Shown here one piece after another: positions 16,992 to 26,049 of a DNA stretch of 64,000 bases. Every line of letters starts with the position of its first letter. Position 1 is the stretch's first letter. The stretch is from contig OZ242357.1 of NCBI GenBank assembly GCA_965208815.1, positions 2,790,001-2,854,000 on the forward strand, in the 5' to 3' direction. This DNA comes from Bin55 sp009840545. Lineage in GTDB: Bacteria > Pseudomonadota > Gammaproteobacteria > Pseudomonadales > Azotimanducaceae. The translations under genes and the position numbers were made by a program. Under the pieces are notes generated by a model. It was not told the origin of the DNA and ran no database searches. It saw nothing but the letters and a program-made list of their open reading frames with translations.

Positions 16992-18254
16992 TCAAGCCTC
17001 TGACTTTTCTCTTGGCCTGAGATCTGCTCCATCCACCTTGGGTGAGGCACTCAATTCTTGGCCAATCACTCTCTTTTTCAAGGTCTCCGGAACGAACCAA
17101 AAAGCTAGTGCCACTCCGACAAATCCCAACATGCCAGAAAATGCGCACGCAATAAGCATCGAAGCAGATTGGGCAATCATGCCGATGGCGAATGGACTGA
17201 CTACTCCTCCTATATCGCCTACTAGACGCCAAACTCCCAGAAACTGGCTACGGCCGTATCGTGGAGACAGATCTCCTCCTATCGTCATGACTATTCCTGT
17301 ACCTAATCCATTCCCCAAACCAGCGAACATCGCCACGATGAGAAATGGAACGAAGGATCCGGCTAGTGGCAACAATACCGTAGAGCAACTCATCAGCACC
17401 AACGAGGAAATCAGGTTTATCTTTCTTCCTAAAGTATCTAGTACATAACCTGCAGGTAAGAACATCAACATGTCGATTGCCGACGAGAGGCTCATCACGA
17501 GACCTATCTCGCCGGGACTCAGGCCAATTGCTACTCCCCACACCGGGATCAGAAAGATTCTTGCGTTGCGCAAATAGGACAAGCAAAGCATCACTGATCC
17601 GCTCTTTAGAAAAACTTGATAGAACCGGATGGTGATCTGAACAACTCCTATGGAAACACGACTGCTTGTGCGAACCTTGATCTTCGATGTTTTCCATAGA
17701 CACAACAGGAAAGCCGCCAGGCATAGGCAACCAATTCCTGCAAAGACAAACAAATAACCGAAGGACTGAAGCGCAACCCCCGCCAATGCTGGTCCAATCA
17801 AGGCACCAGCCCGTTCTATACCTGCCATGACCGATATGGTCCGTCCGCGTTGTTCCAATCGAACCGACTCTGTTATGTGCAAGAGTCTGGCAACTATCCA
17901 TGAACCACTTCCCGCTCCAAGTAAGAGCGCACTAGCACAAAGAAAAGCAAGCGACGAAAGCGATGCCAATCCTACGGCAGCAACGGTCATTGTTGCCAAA
18001 CCCAATAGCATTACGGCTTTGTCGCTTTGGATTGCAGCCAGTTGTGAGGACGGAACATTGCTGACCATCGTTCCTACGGACCGAAGTCCTACAACTAACG
18101 CAGCCAAAAACGGACCCCCACCTTGATCGAGGACATAGAGTGGCAGCGCAACCAATGCACCACCTCGACCGATCGCCGTTAGCATCGACGGAAGGTAGAT
18201 GGAAACGGAAAGAGAGCTCAGAGTTTCGGTAATTGACAGCTTCGAGCGAGGCAT
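16992..18254 (-). CDS. Major facilitator superfamily transporter
   Basis: A 420-residue protein with about twelve hydrophobic helices. The MFS A-like loop appears between helices 2 and 3 (G-L-R-S-V-G-T-M-V...). A similar D-T-L-G-R-K-I-N loop lies in the second half, at about residue 268. It has no signal peptide and no extra domains. The gene diverges from the TonB receptor gene with 136 bases between starts, so the two may share control, one protein crossing the outer and the other the inner membrane. It converges tail to tail with the SMP-30 gene. The substrate is not predictable. Confidence 0.85.
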   Translation of the reverse strand: MPRSKLSITETLSSLSVSIYLPSMLTAIGRGGALVALPLYVLDQGGGPFLAALVVGLRSVGTMVSNVPSSQLAAIQSDKAVMLLGLATMTVAAVGLASLSSLAFLCASALLLGAGSGSWIVARLLHITESVRLEQRGRTISVMAGIERAGALIGPALAGVALQSFGYLFVFAGIGCLCLAAFLLCLWKTSKIKVRTSSRVSIGVVQITIRFYQVFLKSGSVMLCLSYLRNARIFLIPVWGVAIGLSPGEIGLVMSLSSAIDMLMFLPAGYVLDTLGRKINLISSLVLMSCSTVLLPLAGSFVPFLIVAMFAGLGNGLGTGIVMTIGGDLSPRYGRSQFLGVWRLVGDIGGVVSPFAIGMIAQSASMLIACAFSGMLGFVGVALAFWFVPETLKKRVIGQELSASPKVDGADLRPREKSEA

Positions 18255-18331
18255 CTTGGGTGCTGGAGTCGGTTCAATGCATTCTAGAAATTTCAGTTCG
18301 AACTAGCCTTGTGCGCGATCGGCAAACTTTC

Positions 18332-18359
18332 TTGGCCAAAGGTCCGTTGTTGGCATAAT
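18332..18359 (+). promoter_or_regulatory. Possible sigma-70 promoter of the TonB receptor gene
   Basis: TTGGCC (18332-18337) and CATAAT (18354-18359) are separated by 16 bases and lie about 30 bases before the GTG start of the receptor. The match is moderate, and no operator is evident. Confidence 0.3.
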
Positions 18360-18390
18360 TCACGGGCAAAAAGCTGCATTAGGGCTGACG

Positions 18391-20694
18391 GTGTTTACTC
18401 AAAGCAACAACAATGTCATCCGACGGATTGCGTATGCGTTATGTATGCCGTTACTTGCATTGAGCGTCCCCTGCTCAGCAGAAACTGAACCGCAGATCGA
18501 AGAAGTCATCGTTACCGCAGAGAAGCGGAGCAAACCGCTCCGAGAGGTGTCTCAGTCGGTTTCGGTATTCGATCGTGACGAATTGGATTCCTTTAATTTG
18601 GAGACGCTCATCGATCTGAACGCTCTCGCACCGGGTGTGAATATTGCCAAGAATGAAGGGGTCAGAACGGTTGTTTCAATTCGTGGAATCGGCAACGAGG
18701 CAAACCAGAACGCCATTGCCAACCCATCAGTCTCTCTTCACGTCGATGGAATCTACCTGGCTTCTTCCTTTGCGCCTCTGGCCGATTTGCTTGACATTGA
18801 ACGAATTGAGTTTTTGAGGGGTCCTCAAGGATCATTGTTCGGTCAGAATTCGACCGGCGGAGTTATCAACGTAACTACGGCGGCACCAAAATTGCACGAG
18901 ACTTCAGGCGACTTCTCGTTCAACTTGGGAAATTATGATTTGCTAAAGGCCAACGGTGCTCTAAACCTGCCGCTGGGTGAGAATGCGGCTATTCGAACTA
19001 CTGCTTCGTTAAGTGCACACGAAGGGTTCAGCCAAAACGTCACTCTAGGTCAAGAACTTGATGACAGCGATAGTCTTAGCGCTAGAACACGATTGCTCTG
19101 GGACTTGAACCCAACAACTCGTTTTATGGTGAACGCGCATTTCTTCGACGAAGACATAAACGGGTTCGCGCTAAAGGGGACTCTAGACCCCACACCCGAC
19201 GCTAGAAGACTCGCGCAGGATTCTCGATCAAGCTACTCGCTCAGCACGACATTGATCAGTAGTGAAATTGCACGAGAACTGACCTCCTTGACTATCAAGT
19301 ATTTGATTAGTTGGCAGGAAGATAAGCATGTTTCCTATCGTGACAACGACCGAACCGACTTGGCATTGCAGGGGACCAATGGACCTCTGCCAGCGGCAGT
19401 TGTGCCCGAAGATGACGTACAAACTACGACTACACATGAGATCCAATTGCTGTCGCAAGACGATCCCGCGAGCAAGACCTCATGGATTGGAGGTTTTTTT
19501 CTACTCGACACCACTTTCGACCTAATATTCCGTGAGCAGATCGACTTTGGATTCGACGGAACGTTTGATCCGGTCACTATTCAGCAGGTTCTCAATTTCG
19601 AACTGGGTGACTATGGATTTATCTCGGATTCGACCATAGAACGCAGCTCCTGGTCTGTCTACTTGGAAGGGGATTACGAGGTTTCGGACCGCATAGAAAT
19701 TATTGGAGGTTTTCGATACACCGATGATCAGGTTATCGGCAGAGTCACAAATTTCTATGATAGAAGTGGAACCGCCCATTTGGAAATCAATTCCAAACGA
19801 CTAACCGGACGGACTACCGTAGAGTACATGACTGAAGCTAACACTTTGATTTACGGTACATTGGCAAGGGGTTTCAAACCAGGAGGCAGCAATCTTACCT
19901 ATGGTCGAGAGAATGTCATTGCGCCAATTCTTGTACTACCGACATTTGTGGACGAAGTCGCTGATATCGTCGAAATTGGAGTCAAGACCGATGCATTTCA
20001 AGGACGAGCTCGAGTCAATGCTTCAGCCTTTGTCTACAACTACCAAAACATGCAGTACCAAGCTACCGATCCGGAAGTGTTTGAAGGCGGTGTTGCCAAC
20101 ATTCCGAAGGTGTCCATCCGCGGAATAGAGGTAGAAATCTTCGCCGTTCCGAGCGACAACACCGAGCTGGACGTTCGATTCTCCAATCTTCACTCAGAAA
20201 TTGCAGATGACCATTTAGCGCTTGACAATGTTGAGTCAGATGCAACCACGAACGCTTTACTGGCTAAAGGACTTCCGTTGTTCAGTGTGGAAATTCAAAG
20301 AGCACGTGCAGAAAACATCAAGAATGTCAAAGGAAACGAGTTGGCAAAGGCACCCAGCATGACGGGAAATGTATCCTTCTCGCACTTTAGCGATGTGAGA
20401 GGGATGGGTGAGCTACGAACCAAGCTTCAGTACATCTTCCGCGGCGAGTATTTTCACAGGATATTCAACAACCCTCGAACTGACTTCGTAGACAGCTACT
20501 CGGTCCTCAATGCTTCTCTTCGGTATTCGACTCCTTTGACTCCGTGGGTGTTCACACTATCAGCACTCAACATTACCGACGAAGCCGGTGTGAACTCCCA
20601 ATTTACCGATGCCTTTGGAGTAGGTGCGACCTCCGTCGAATTGATCGGACCCCGACAGTTCATTCTGCGGTTCGAACGCCGATTTGGCGATTGA
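18391..20694 (+). CDS. TonB-dependent outer-membrane receptor
   Basis: A 767-residue protein with a signal peptide (cut near residue 30, after S-A). A TonB-box-like segment E-E-V-I-V-T-A-E follows at 36-43. The plug domain is at about 50-160 (S-V-S-V-F-D; V-S-I-R-G-I-G; R-G-P-Q-G-S-L-F-G-Q-N-S-T-G-G-V-I-N-V). A 22-strand barrel region follows, ending in an aromatic residue pair near the C-terminus (R-F-E-R-R-F-G-D). It imports a bound ligand across the outer membrane using TonB energy. No iron-specific neighbours are present. The nearby MFS carrier, lactonase and hydrolases suggest a small organic substrate, but this is inference. Confidence 0.95.
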   Translation: MFTQSNNNVIRRIAYALCMPLLALSVPCSAETEPQIEEVIVTAEKRSKPLREVSQSVSVFDRDELDSFNLETLIDLNALAPGVNIAKNEGVRTVVSIRGIGNEANQNAIANPSVSLHVDGIYLASSFAPLADLLDIERIEFLRGPQGSLFGQNSTGGVINVTTAAPKLHETSGDFSFNLGNYDLLKANGALNLPLGENAAIRTTASLSAHEGFSQNVTLGQELDDSDSLSARTRLLWDLNPTTRFMVNAHFFDEDINGFALKGTLDPTPDARRLAQDSRSSYSLSTTLISSEIARELTSLTIKYLISWQEDKHVSYRDNDRTDLALQGTNGPLPAAVVPEDDVQTTTTHEIQLLSQDDPASKTSWIGGFFLLDTTFDLIFREQIDFGFDGTFDPVTIQQVLNFELGDYGFISDSTIERSSWSVYLEGDYEVSDRIEIIGGFRYTDDQVIGRVTNFYDRSGTAHLEINSKRLTGRTTVEYMTEANTLIYGTLARGFKPGGSNLTYGRENVIAPILVLPTFVDEVADIVEIGVKTDAFQGRARVNASAFVYNYQNMQYQATDPEVFEGGVANIPKVSIRGIEVEIFAVPSDNTELDVRFSNLHSEIADDHLALDNVESDATTNALLAKGLPLFSVEIQRARAENIKNVKGNELAKAPSMTGNVSFSHFSDVRGMGELRTKLQYIFRGEYFHRIFNNPRTDFVDSYSVLNASLRYSTPLTPWVFTLSALNITDEAGVNSQFTDAFGVGATSVELIGPRQFILRFERRFGD

Positions 20695-20816
20695 CTTATG
20701 AATTTGTCCGCTCCCTTCTATTTCTTCGTCTTGGCACAGGGCCGAACAACCCGCTTCTTCATGAAAATCCAAAATTGCTTGGGGAGTCTCAAGCAATGGC
20801 ACCAGTTGAATTCTGA

Positions 20817-22628
20817 ATGAGACAAGAGACCATCGAAGAACATAAGACCCAGGAATCTGTTCAGAGTCCAGAAACGGCAAATAACGCCAGTCAGAAATTT
20901 CCAGCAAACCTCCGCCGATTCTTTACTGCGTTCTGGCCTTTTGTACGTCCGTATCGATGGTACCTGGCTGTTGCCTACCTCGCCACCGGAATTGTGTCAA
21001 TTGCGTCTTTGGCTCCGGGTTACATCATTTACGCCCGACTCGACGAGGTCCTCGACAACCTGTCGATGCTCAGGACAATAGCTGACTTTGCGCTGCTCCT
21101 CATCCTCGTCCTCGTGGTTCGAGAAGTGATAAACGTCACAGCACAATACACGATTTCATGGGCGGGTGCCAACTACATTCGAAACATCCGAAATAGTGTA
21201 TTCGCACGAGTCATGGATCGCGGAGACGAGGTCATCGACAAGGAATCCAGCGGTGAACTTCAAACTCGCGTGATTGCCGATACAGCACAACTCGGCAATT
21301 TCATTGGTGGTTCGATTCCAGGTTTATTGAGCACAGTGATTGGGCTGATCGGAGGTGTTGGAAGCGCGATTTTCGTGAGCCCACGCTTGACTCTTATAGC
21401 GGTCGGCGTAGCAGTTGTAATGACCATTCCAATTCTTGCTTTCTCTCCTATTTTGCGACGATTTGGCGAACGGCTTCAAAAAGCCGAGGCCCAGTCAGGA
21501 CGGCATGCAGGAGAGACATTCCGATCACGAGACATCGTCTACGCCTTCAATCAGATAGTCCGCGAAAATAAAGTCTTCTCAAGGTATACCGGCGAAGTTA
21601 AGCGGTTCTTTCTTGCTCAGGAACTGCTGCAACTGTGCATTTTTGGGACCTTTCGACTCTTTGCTTTCACGCTCCTAATTTTTGGAGCTTCATATGTATT
21701 GAACTTGATCGTCGCAAACCAACTTACAGCTGGAACGGCTACAGCATTTGCCTACTTCGCAGTAATGATCATTGGAAGCGCTCAGGGGGTTGCTTCACTA
21801 ATTACCTCATTCAATGTGGCTCTGGGCCGCGCGCAGAAGCTCATAGTGATTCTTGCTCTTCCAGCACGTCCCGTTGAGGAAGTAGGAGTCAGCCTTCCGG
21901 GCGAATGCGAGATCGAGCTTCAAAATATCTGCTTCACCTACCCCACACGTACCGAACAGACCTTGACCGACATCAGTTTGGTACTTCCAGCTCGGTCAAA
22001 AGTCGCAATTGTCGGAGTCTCGGGATCGGGCAAGTCCACGATATTCAAGATACTTCTCAAAATCATTGAGCCCAGCAGTGGAACCATGCTCGCAGGAGGG
22101 GTTTCTTCCACCGAATTCAGTTCAGAAGCATGGAGATCCCACTTTGGTTTCGTTCCCCAAGCTGAAATGCTCACTTCAGGAACAGTTGCGGAGAATATTT
22201 CTTACGGAAAATCAAAGGCTTCCAGAGAGGAAGTCATATATGCAAGCGAGCTTGCTTTTGCTCACGAATTCATAGAAACTCTGCCCAATGGCTACGAAAC
22301 GGACCTCGGTGAAGTCGGAGCAAGACTTTCCGGAGGACAAAAACAGCGCATTAGTCTCGCGCGCGCCATCTTGATCAATCCCTCCGTTTATCTTCTAGAT
22401 GAAGCCACGAGCTCACTCGATGCAGCGAGCGAACGGGCTGTCGAACAAGCACTGACGAAACTTCGTGAGAGAGCTTCTGTCGTAGTTATTGCCCATCGTA
22501 TTTCTACAGTAGAGAACGCAGATTTGATTATCGTACTTGATGAAGGCCGAGTCGTGAATCAGGGCAATCACCAGACCTTGCTACAAGATTCAAACTACGA
22601 GAGGCTTGTCAGCCAATACAGGCGTTGA
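20817..22628 (+). CDS. ABC exporter half-transporter (permease-ATPase fusion)
   Basis: A 603-residue type IV (MsbA-like) ABC protein. Six transmembrane helices lie between about residues 40 and 320, and the nucleotide-binding domain follows. It has Walker A G-V-S-G-S-G-K-S-T (about 399-407), signature L-S-G-G-Q-K-Q-R (about 504-511), Walker B V-Y-L-L-D-E-A-T-S-S-L-D, and an H-loop A-H-R. It should form a dimer that exports lipids, drugs or peptides. The ATG overlaps the end of a short open stretch after the TonB receptor gene; the gap is 122 bases, so co-transcription is possible. No peptidase domain is present. Confidence 0.93.
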   Translation: MRQETIEEHKTQESVQSPETANNASQKFPANLRRFFTAFWPFVRPYRWYLAVAYLATGIVSIASLAPGYIIYARLDEVLDNLSMLRTIADFALLLILVLVVREVINVTAQYTISWAGANYIRNIRNSVFARVMDRGDEVIDKESSGELQTRVIADTAQLGNFIGGSIPGLLSTVIGLIGGVGSAIFVSPRLTLIAVGVAVVMTIPILAFSPILRRFGERLQKAEAQSGRHAGETFRSRDIVYAFNQIVRENKVFSRYTGEVKRFFLAQELLQLCIFGTFRLFAFTLLIFGASYVLNLIVANQLTAGTATAFAYFAVMIIGSAQGVASLITSFNVALGRAQKLIVILALPARPVEEVGVSLPGECEIELQNICFTYPTRTEQTLTDISLVLPARSKVAIVGVSGSGKSTIFKILLKIIEPSSGTMLAGGVSSTEFSSEAWRSHFGFVPQAEMLTSGTVAENISYGKSKASREEVIYASELAFAHEFIETLPNGYETDLGEVGARLSGGQKQRISLARAILINPSVYLLDEATSSLDAASERAVEQALTKLRERASVVVIAHRISTVENADLIIVLDEGRVVNQGNHQTLLQDSNYERLVSQYRR

Positions 22629-22729
22629 CGCTTTGCTAACGAAATGTTGAGGATACTGGAGTTGATCGACAAAGCACTTATACGGCATCAAGAAACGAAA
22701 GGCTCAATCGGTAGATCGACGGAACGTCA

Positions 22730-23041
22730 ATGCTCTTGCACTTGACTACTATATTGCTTTTTTTGGCTTTGTTATTGGTCCAAAACTACATGTTTTATAC
22801 GGACTATTTGGGGGAAGTTCGAGGAGTTCCAAGAAATAAGCGAATTGGATGGACTCCAATTGCGATCTTCATATCGATTTCGGTTTTGCTAGTACTGACT
22901 CCCTTTCCAAAATCGGATTCCGGCCGATTGTTTTTCTGGACAGTTTCCCTCATTTTTGCAGTGCTAACTCTACTGTCACTAATCTACTGGCACCTCAAGA
23001 CTCGTCGCGTGCGAAACAAGCCAACTACCCGAACGGCTTAG
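22730..23041 (+). CDS. Small hypothetical membrane protein
   Basis: A 103-residue protein with three hydrophobic helices, at about 3-21, 43-60 and 68-87. The loops and C-terminal tail are basic (H-L-K-T-R-R-V-R-N-K). No family is recognised. It follows the ABC exporter gene by 101 bases on the same strand and stops 13 bases before the stop of the opposing hydrolase gene. The amphipathic pattern and clean hydrophobic segments support a real gene. Confidence 0.5.
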   Translation: MLLHLTTILLFLALLLVQNYMFYTDYLGEVRGVPRNKRIGWTPIAIFISISVLLVLTPFPKSDSGRLFFWTVSLIFAVLTLLSLIYWHLKTRRVRNKPTTRTA

Positions 23042-23054
23042 CTTCTATAGATGT

Positions 23055-23864
23055 CTATTCAGCCAAAAACTTTCGGAGATGGTGTGTCAGTATCTTCGGC
23101 TGGTCCATAGGAATGAGCGTCCTGCTGTCATCGACCCATACCAATGATGAATTCTCAAAATGCTTCTCTAGTAGCGTGGCGTGAGTTGGTGGCATCAGCT
23201 TGTCCTCTCGCGCCCAGATAATGAGAACCGGCCCGAGAAACGAGCGTTGTTGCTCAGCCCATTCAGCCAAGAGTTTCTTCTTGGGAACCCTCCGCAGATA
23301 CTTGTTCAGATCGCGACGAACGTTCACATCATGGAGTGCAGGCTGGGTCCAACTCATAAATATGCTGTTCGGAATCCGCTTCTTCGACATGCCTCCGAAG
23401 GTAAAGGGAAGATTTCTGAATATCGAAAACCGCAACATTTGAACTGCCATGTAGAGCCCGCCCGGCACCGCAGCAAATGCGCAGAGCAATCTCCCGGGAA
23501 GGCCTGGTGGGTAGTTGTCGAAGGCTTCACAGGACACGAGTACAAGCCTAGCAACCCTATCGGAATCTCCTGGGCTTACCACGAGCTGAGCTCCGCCCCA
23601 ATCGTTGCCGACGAGTGTGACGTTGTGTAAGTCAAGCTCGTCAAGGAAATCGACGAGCAGGGACACTATTGATTTGAGGGAGAGATCAGCATCATCCGGC
23701 ATCGGAGTTATATGTGCACCAAACGGCAGCTCCGGGACAATGCAGCGGAATCGGTCTTTCAAGCCATCGATGACCGAATCCCACAGACTCCCGTTCATCA
23801 AAACGCCGTGCAGAAATACAACCACAGGGGCCCCTTCCACCGGTGTCCGTATACAAGAAACCAA
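23055..23864 (-). CDS. Alpha/beta hydrolase, haloalkane dehalogenase-like
   Basis: A 269-residue alpha/beta hydrolase. H-G-V-L-M-N is near 19-24, and a nucleophile elbow G-N-D88-W-G-G carries Asp rather than Ser, as in haloalkane dehalogenases and epoxide hydrolases. An acid is likely in W-A-R-E-D-K-L-M-P-P near 216. At the place where the catalytic His normally sits (a G-H-F-like motif before a D/E-x-P), the sequence is D-S-R-T-L-I-P-M-D-Q-P, with no His. The N-terminus is uncertain: TTG 23864 is the only plausible start after an upstream stop, and the protein may be slightly short. It may be a binding or altered-chemistry member. Confidence 0.7.
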   Translation of the reverse strand: MVSCIRTPVEGAPVVVFLHGVLMNGSLWDSVIDGLKDRFRCIVPELPFGAHITPMPDDADLSLKSIVSLLVDFLDELDLHNVTLVGNDWGGAQLVVSPGDSDRVARLVLVSCEAFDNYPPGLPGRLLCAFAAVPGGLYMAVQMLRFSIFRNLPFTFGGMSKKRIPNSIFMSWTQPALHDVNVRRDLNKYLRRVPKKKLLAEWAEQQRSFLGPVLIIWAREDKLMPPTHATLLEKHFENSSLVWVDDSRTLIPMDQPKILTHHLRKFLAE

Positions 23865-24185
23865 CAGATGTTGACTTGTAGTGTCGATCGGAGTTCAAAA
23901 TGAATCCGTATTAGCGCAAAATCGCAAAACCGCGTGTTCAGAACCTATGAAATTGGTCATAACGACACCAGTGTTACAAGTTCTAATCTACCTAGTCTGG
24001 AGTACTACGACCGTGTAAATTGGAGAAGACGATTTCCACACGTAGGATGAATCCAGGGGTGAGATGTAAACAACGACTAACACTAGCTCGGGCGATCCAA
24101 TTGAATTCTTCCAGCAATGGATCTTGACCGTCAAGCTAGTCGTCATCCAGTCCAACTCGCCGACTCGGCCCTTCGATATTTTCGA
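23865..24185. other. Intergenic stretch, no gene seen
   Basis: About 320 bases between the hydrolase start and the end of the TRAP operon. I see no open frame with coding character, no tRNA and no strong hairpin with a T tract. Promoter elements for the minus-strand hydrolase are expected here but not clear. Confidence 0.4.
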
Positions 24186-25544
24186 CTAAAGTGATCCGTA
24201 TACCTGCTGAGGAAGCCAAGTAACGATCCCATCAAAGAAGAAGATAAGAAGAAGGCCGATCAATTGCAATACGATGAAGGGCACTACTCCCCTGTAGATC
24301 GTAGTTGCCTTGATGTCTGTGGGAGCTACTCCCTTTAGATAGAAAATTGCAAATCCAACGGGTGGTGTTAGGAAACTCGTCTGAAGGCACACGCCGAACA
24401 GAACGGTAAACCAAATCGGATCGAATCCCAACGAAATCACCACAGGAGCCACCAATGGCAAGATGATGAGAGTAAGCTCGATCCAATCCAGAAAGAAACC
24501 CATGATGAAGGTAGTCAAAAGAATCATGGCGATGATGCCCATGGGCCCAAATGGCAGCCCAAGCAAGGTTCTCTCGATTAGTTCGTCTCCTCCCAATCCT
24601 CGCAATACCAGAGAGTAGGCTGTGGCTCCGATCAGAATGGCAAATATGAAACCTGTCGTCTTTGTGGTCTCGCGAATCACCTCACGTATCACATCTCGGG
24701 TCAAATTTCCCTTCAGAAACGTTAGCAACAGAGCTCCTGCCGCTCCCACTCCAGCCGCCTCCGTTGGGGTTGCTACACCGAAGAAAATGCTTCCCAGAAC
24801 TGCGAAGATCAAGAGCGCTGGTGGAACGATCGCGGTGGCCAGTTCGTAGATCTCTCGGAGTCCAATCTTTTCTTGCTCTTCGACTTTGGGAGCTGACTCA
24901 GGGTCGAGCACGCCCTTGATGGCAATATAAGCCATATACATGCCGCCTAGAAGTAGACCGGGAAACACGGCACCAAGAAATAGGTCGCCAACGGGCAAGG
25001 TCATTCGGTCCGCCATGAGCACCAACATAATGCTGGGAGGAATGAGAATGTCCAGCGTGCCCACTGCGCAGACGACGCCAGTCGACAGAGACTGCGCGTA
25101 TCCTTGCTTGAGCATCACAGGGAGCCCCAGCAGCGCTAGCAAAACGACCGAAGCTCCAATGATTCCAGTCGTGGCCGCCAACAGTACTCCGATGATGGCG
25201 ATGGAGATCGCCAATCCGCCGTTAATCCTCCCGAACATTCGGGCCAGACTTGTCATGAGCTGGTTTGCAATTCCCGACTTGTCGAGCAGAAATCCCATGA
25301 AGATGAACATGGGCAAAGCCACCAGCACCCAACTCTCCATCACGCTGTAGACCCGTTCGATGGTGATAGACGTATATGCCCAGTCCACACTCACAGGGAT
25401 CTGAAAATCTATGTTGAAGATGATTGCAACTGCTGTAAACACAATCGCGAGACCAGCCAAAATCCAGGCTACGGGGATCCCAGTGAAGACCATTCCGATG
25501 AATGCGATGAGCATCGCAAGTGCTAGGTATTCGCTAGCTGGCAC
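24186..25544 (-). CDS. TRAP transporter large permease (DctM type)
   Basis: A 452-residue membrane protein with about twelve helices and the DctM signature regions. Examples are G-I-P-V-A-W-I-L-A-G near 22-31, F-M-G-F-L-L-D-K-S-G near 82-91, and L-D-I-L-I-P-P-S-I-M near 168-177. It is the Na+-coupled translocation channel of a tripartite TRAP uptake system. Its start overlaps the small-permease gene by 11 bases, so both are translated from one message with the binding-protein gene first (DctP-DctQ-DctM). The length is normal. Confidence 0.95.
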   Translation of the reverse strand: MPASEYLALAMLIAFIGMVFTGIPVAWILAGLAIVFTAVAIIFNIDFQIPVSVDWAYTSITIERVYSVMESWVLVALPMFIFMGFLLDKSGIANQLMTSLARMFGRINGGLAISIAIIGVLLAATTGIIGASVVLLALLGLPVMLKQGYAQSLSTGVVCAVGTLDILIPPSIMLVLMADRMTLPVGDLFLGAVFPGLLLGGMYMAYIAIKGVLDPESAPKVEEQEKIGLREIYELATAIVPPALLIFAVLGSIFFGVATPTEAAGVGAAGALLLTFLKGNLTRDVIREVIRETTKTTGFIFAILIGATAYSLVLRGLGGDELIERTLLGLPFGPMGIIAMILLTTFIMGFFLDWIELTLIILPLVAPVVISLGFDPIWFTVLFGVCLQTSFLTPPVGFAIFYLKGVAPTDIKATTIYRGVVPFIVLQLIGLLLIFFFDGIVTWLPQQVYGSL

Positions 25545-26049
25545 TGCGCACCAGGTAAGCTGCTAGTCGAGTGATTCGAGAAATAGTTGCCACTCCCACT
25601 AGGGCAAATCCAACTACGAGCATTGACTTGATGATCCACCGGAAGGGCAAGCCACCGGGAGAAGCGGAGACTTCATTGCGCTGGAAGCTGTCTTCGACAA
25701 ATGGGATCCCAAAGATCAACATCAACGCAACGAAGGGAAGCACGAATAGCACATTGCTATAGAGATCGATCCAAACCTGAACTCTCTCCGAAAAGCGTTC
25801 ATGTAGTACGTCGACCCGAATATGTGAATCGGAAGAAACGCAATAACTGATTGCGAACAAAAACCCTGTCGCATACAAGTGCCACTGCAGTTCTTCGAAC
25901 TCAATACGACCTTCGCCAAAGATGTACCGTGCGCATACATTGACCACGATAACCAGCATCAGGACAACCCAAATCCAAGACGCAGCGTGCCCTATCGCGT
26001 CAATTACTGGATCGACGACTCGAGATAGTTTAGTCGGGGGTAGATTCAT
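25534..26049 (-). CDS. TRAP transporter small permease (DctQ type)
   Basis: A 171-residue protein with four hydrophobic helices, at about 25-43, 57-70, 96-114 and 138-156. It has the family segment F-E-E-L-Q-W-H-L-Y-A-T-G between helices 1 and 2 and a conserved R-V-D-V-L-H segment after helix 2. It bridges the binding protein and the large permease. Its start directly abuts the dctP stop and its end overlaps dctM. The E-L-Q-W-H form is frequent in the TakP/FcbT2-like subgroup, which tends to carry 2-oxo acids or aromatic acids. Confidence 0.93.
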   Translation of the reverse strand: MNLPPTKLSRVVDPVIDAIGHAASWIWVVLMLVIVVNVCARYIFGEGRIEFEELQWHLYATGFLFAISYCVSSDSHIRVDVLHERFSERVQVWIDLYSNVLFVLPFVALMLIFGIPFVEDSFQRNEVSASPGGLPFRWIIKSMLVVGFALVGVATISRITRLAAYLVRSAS

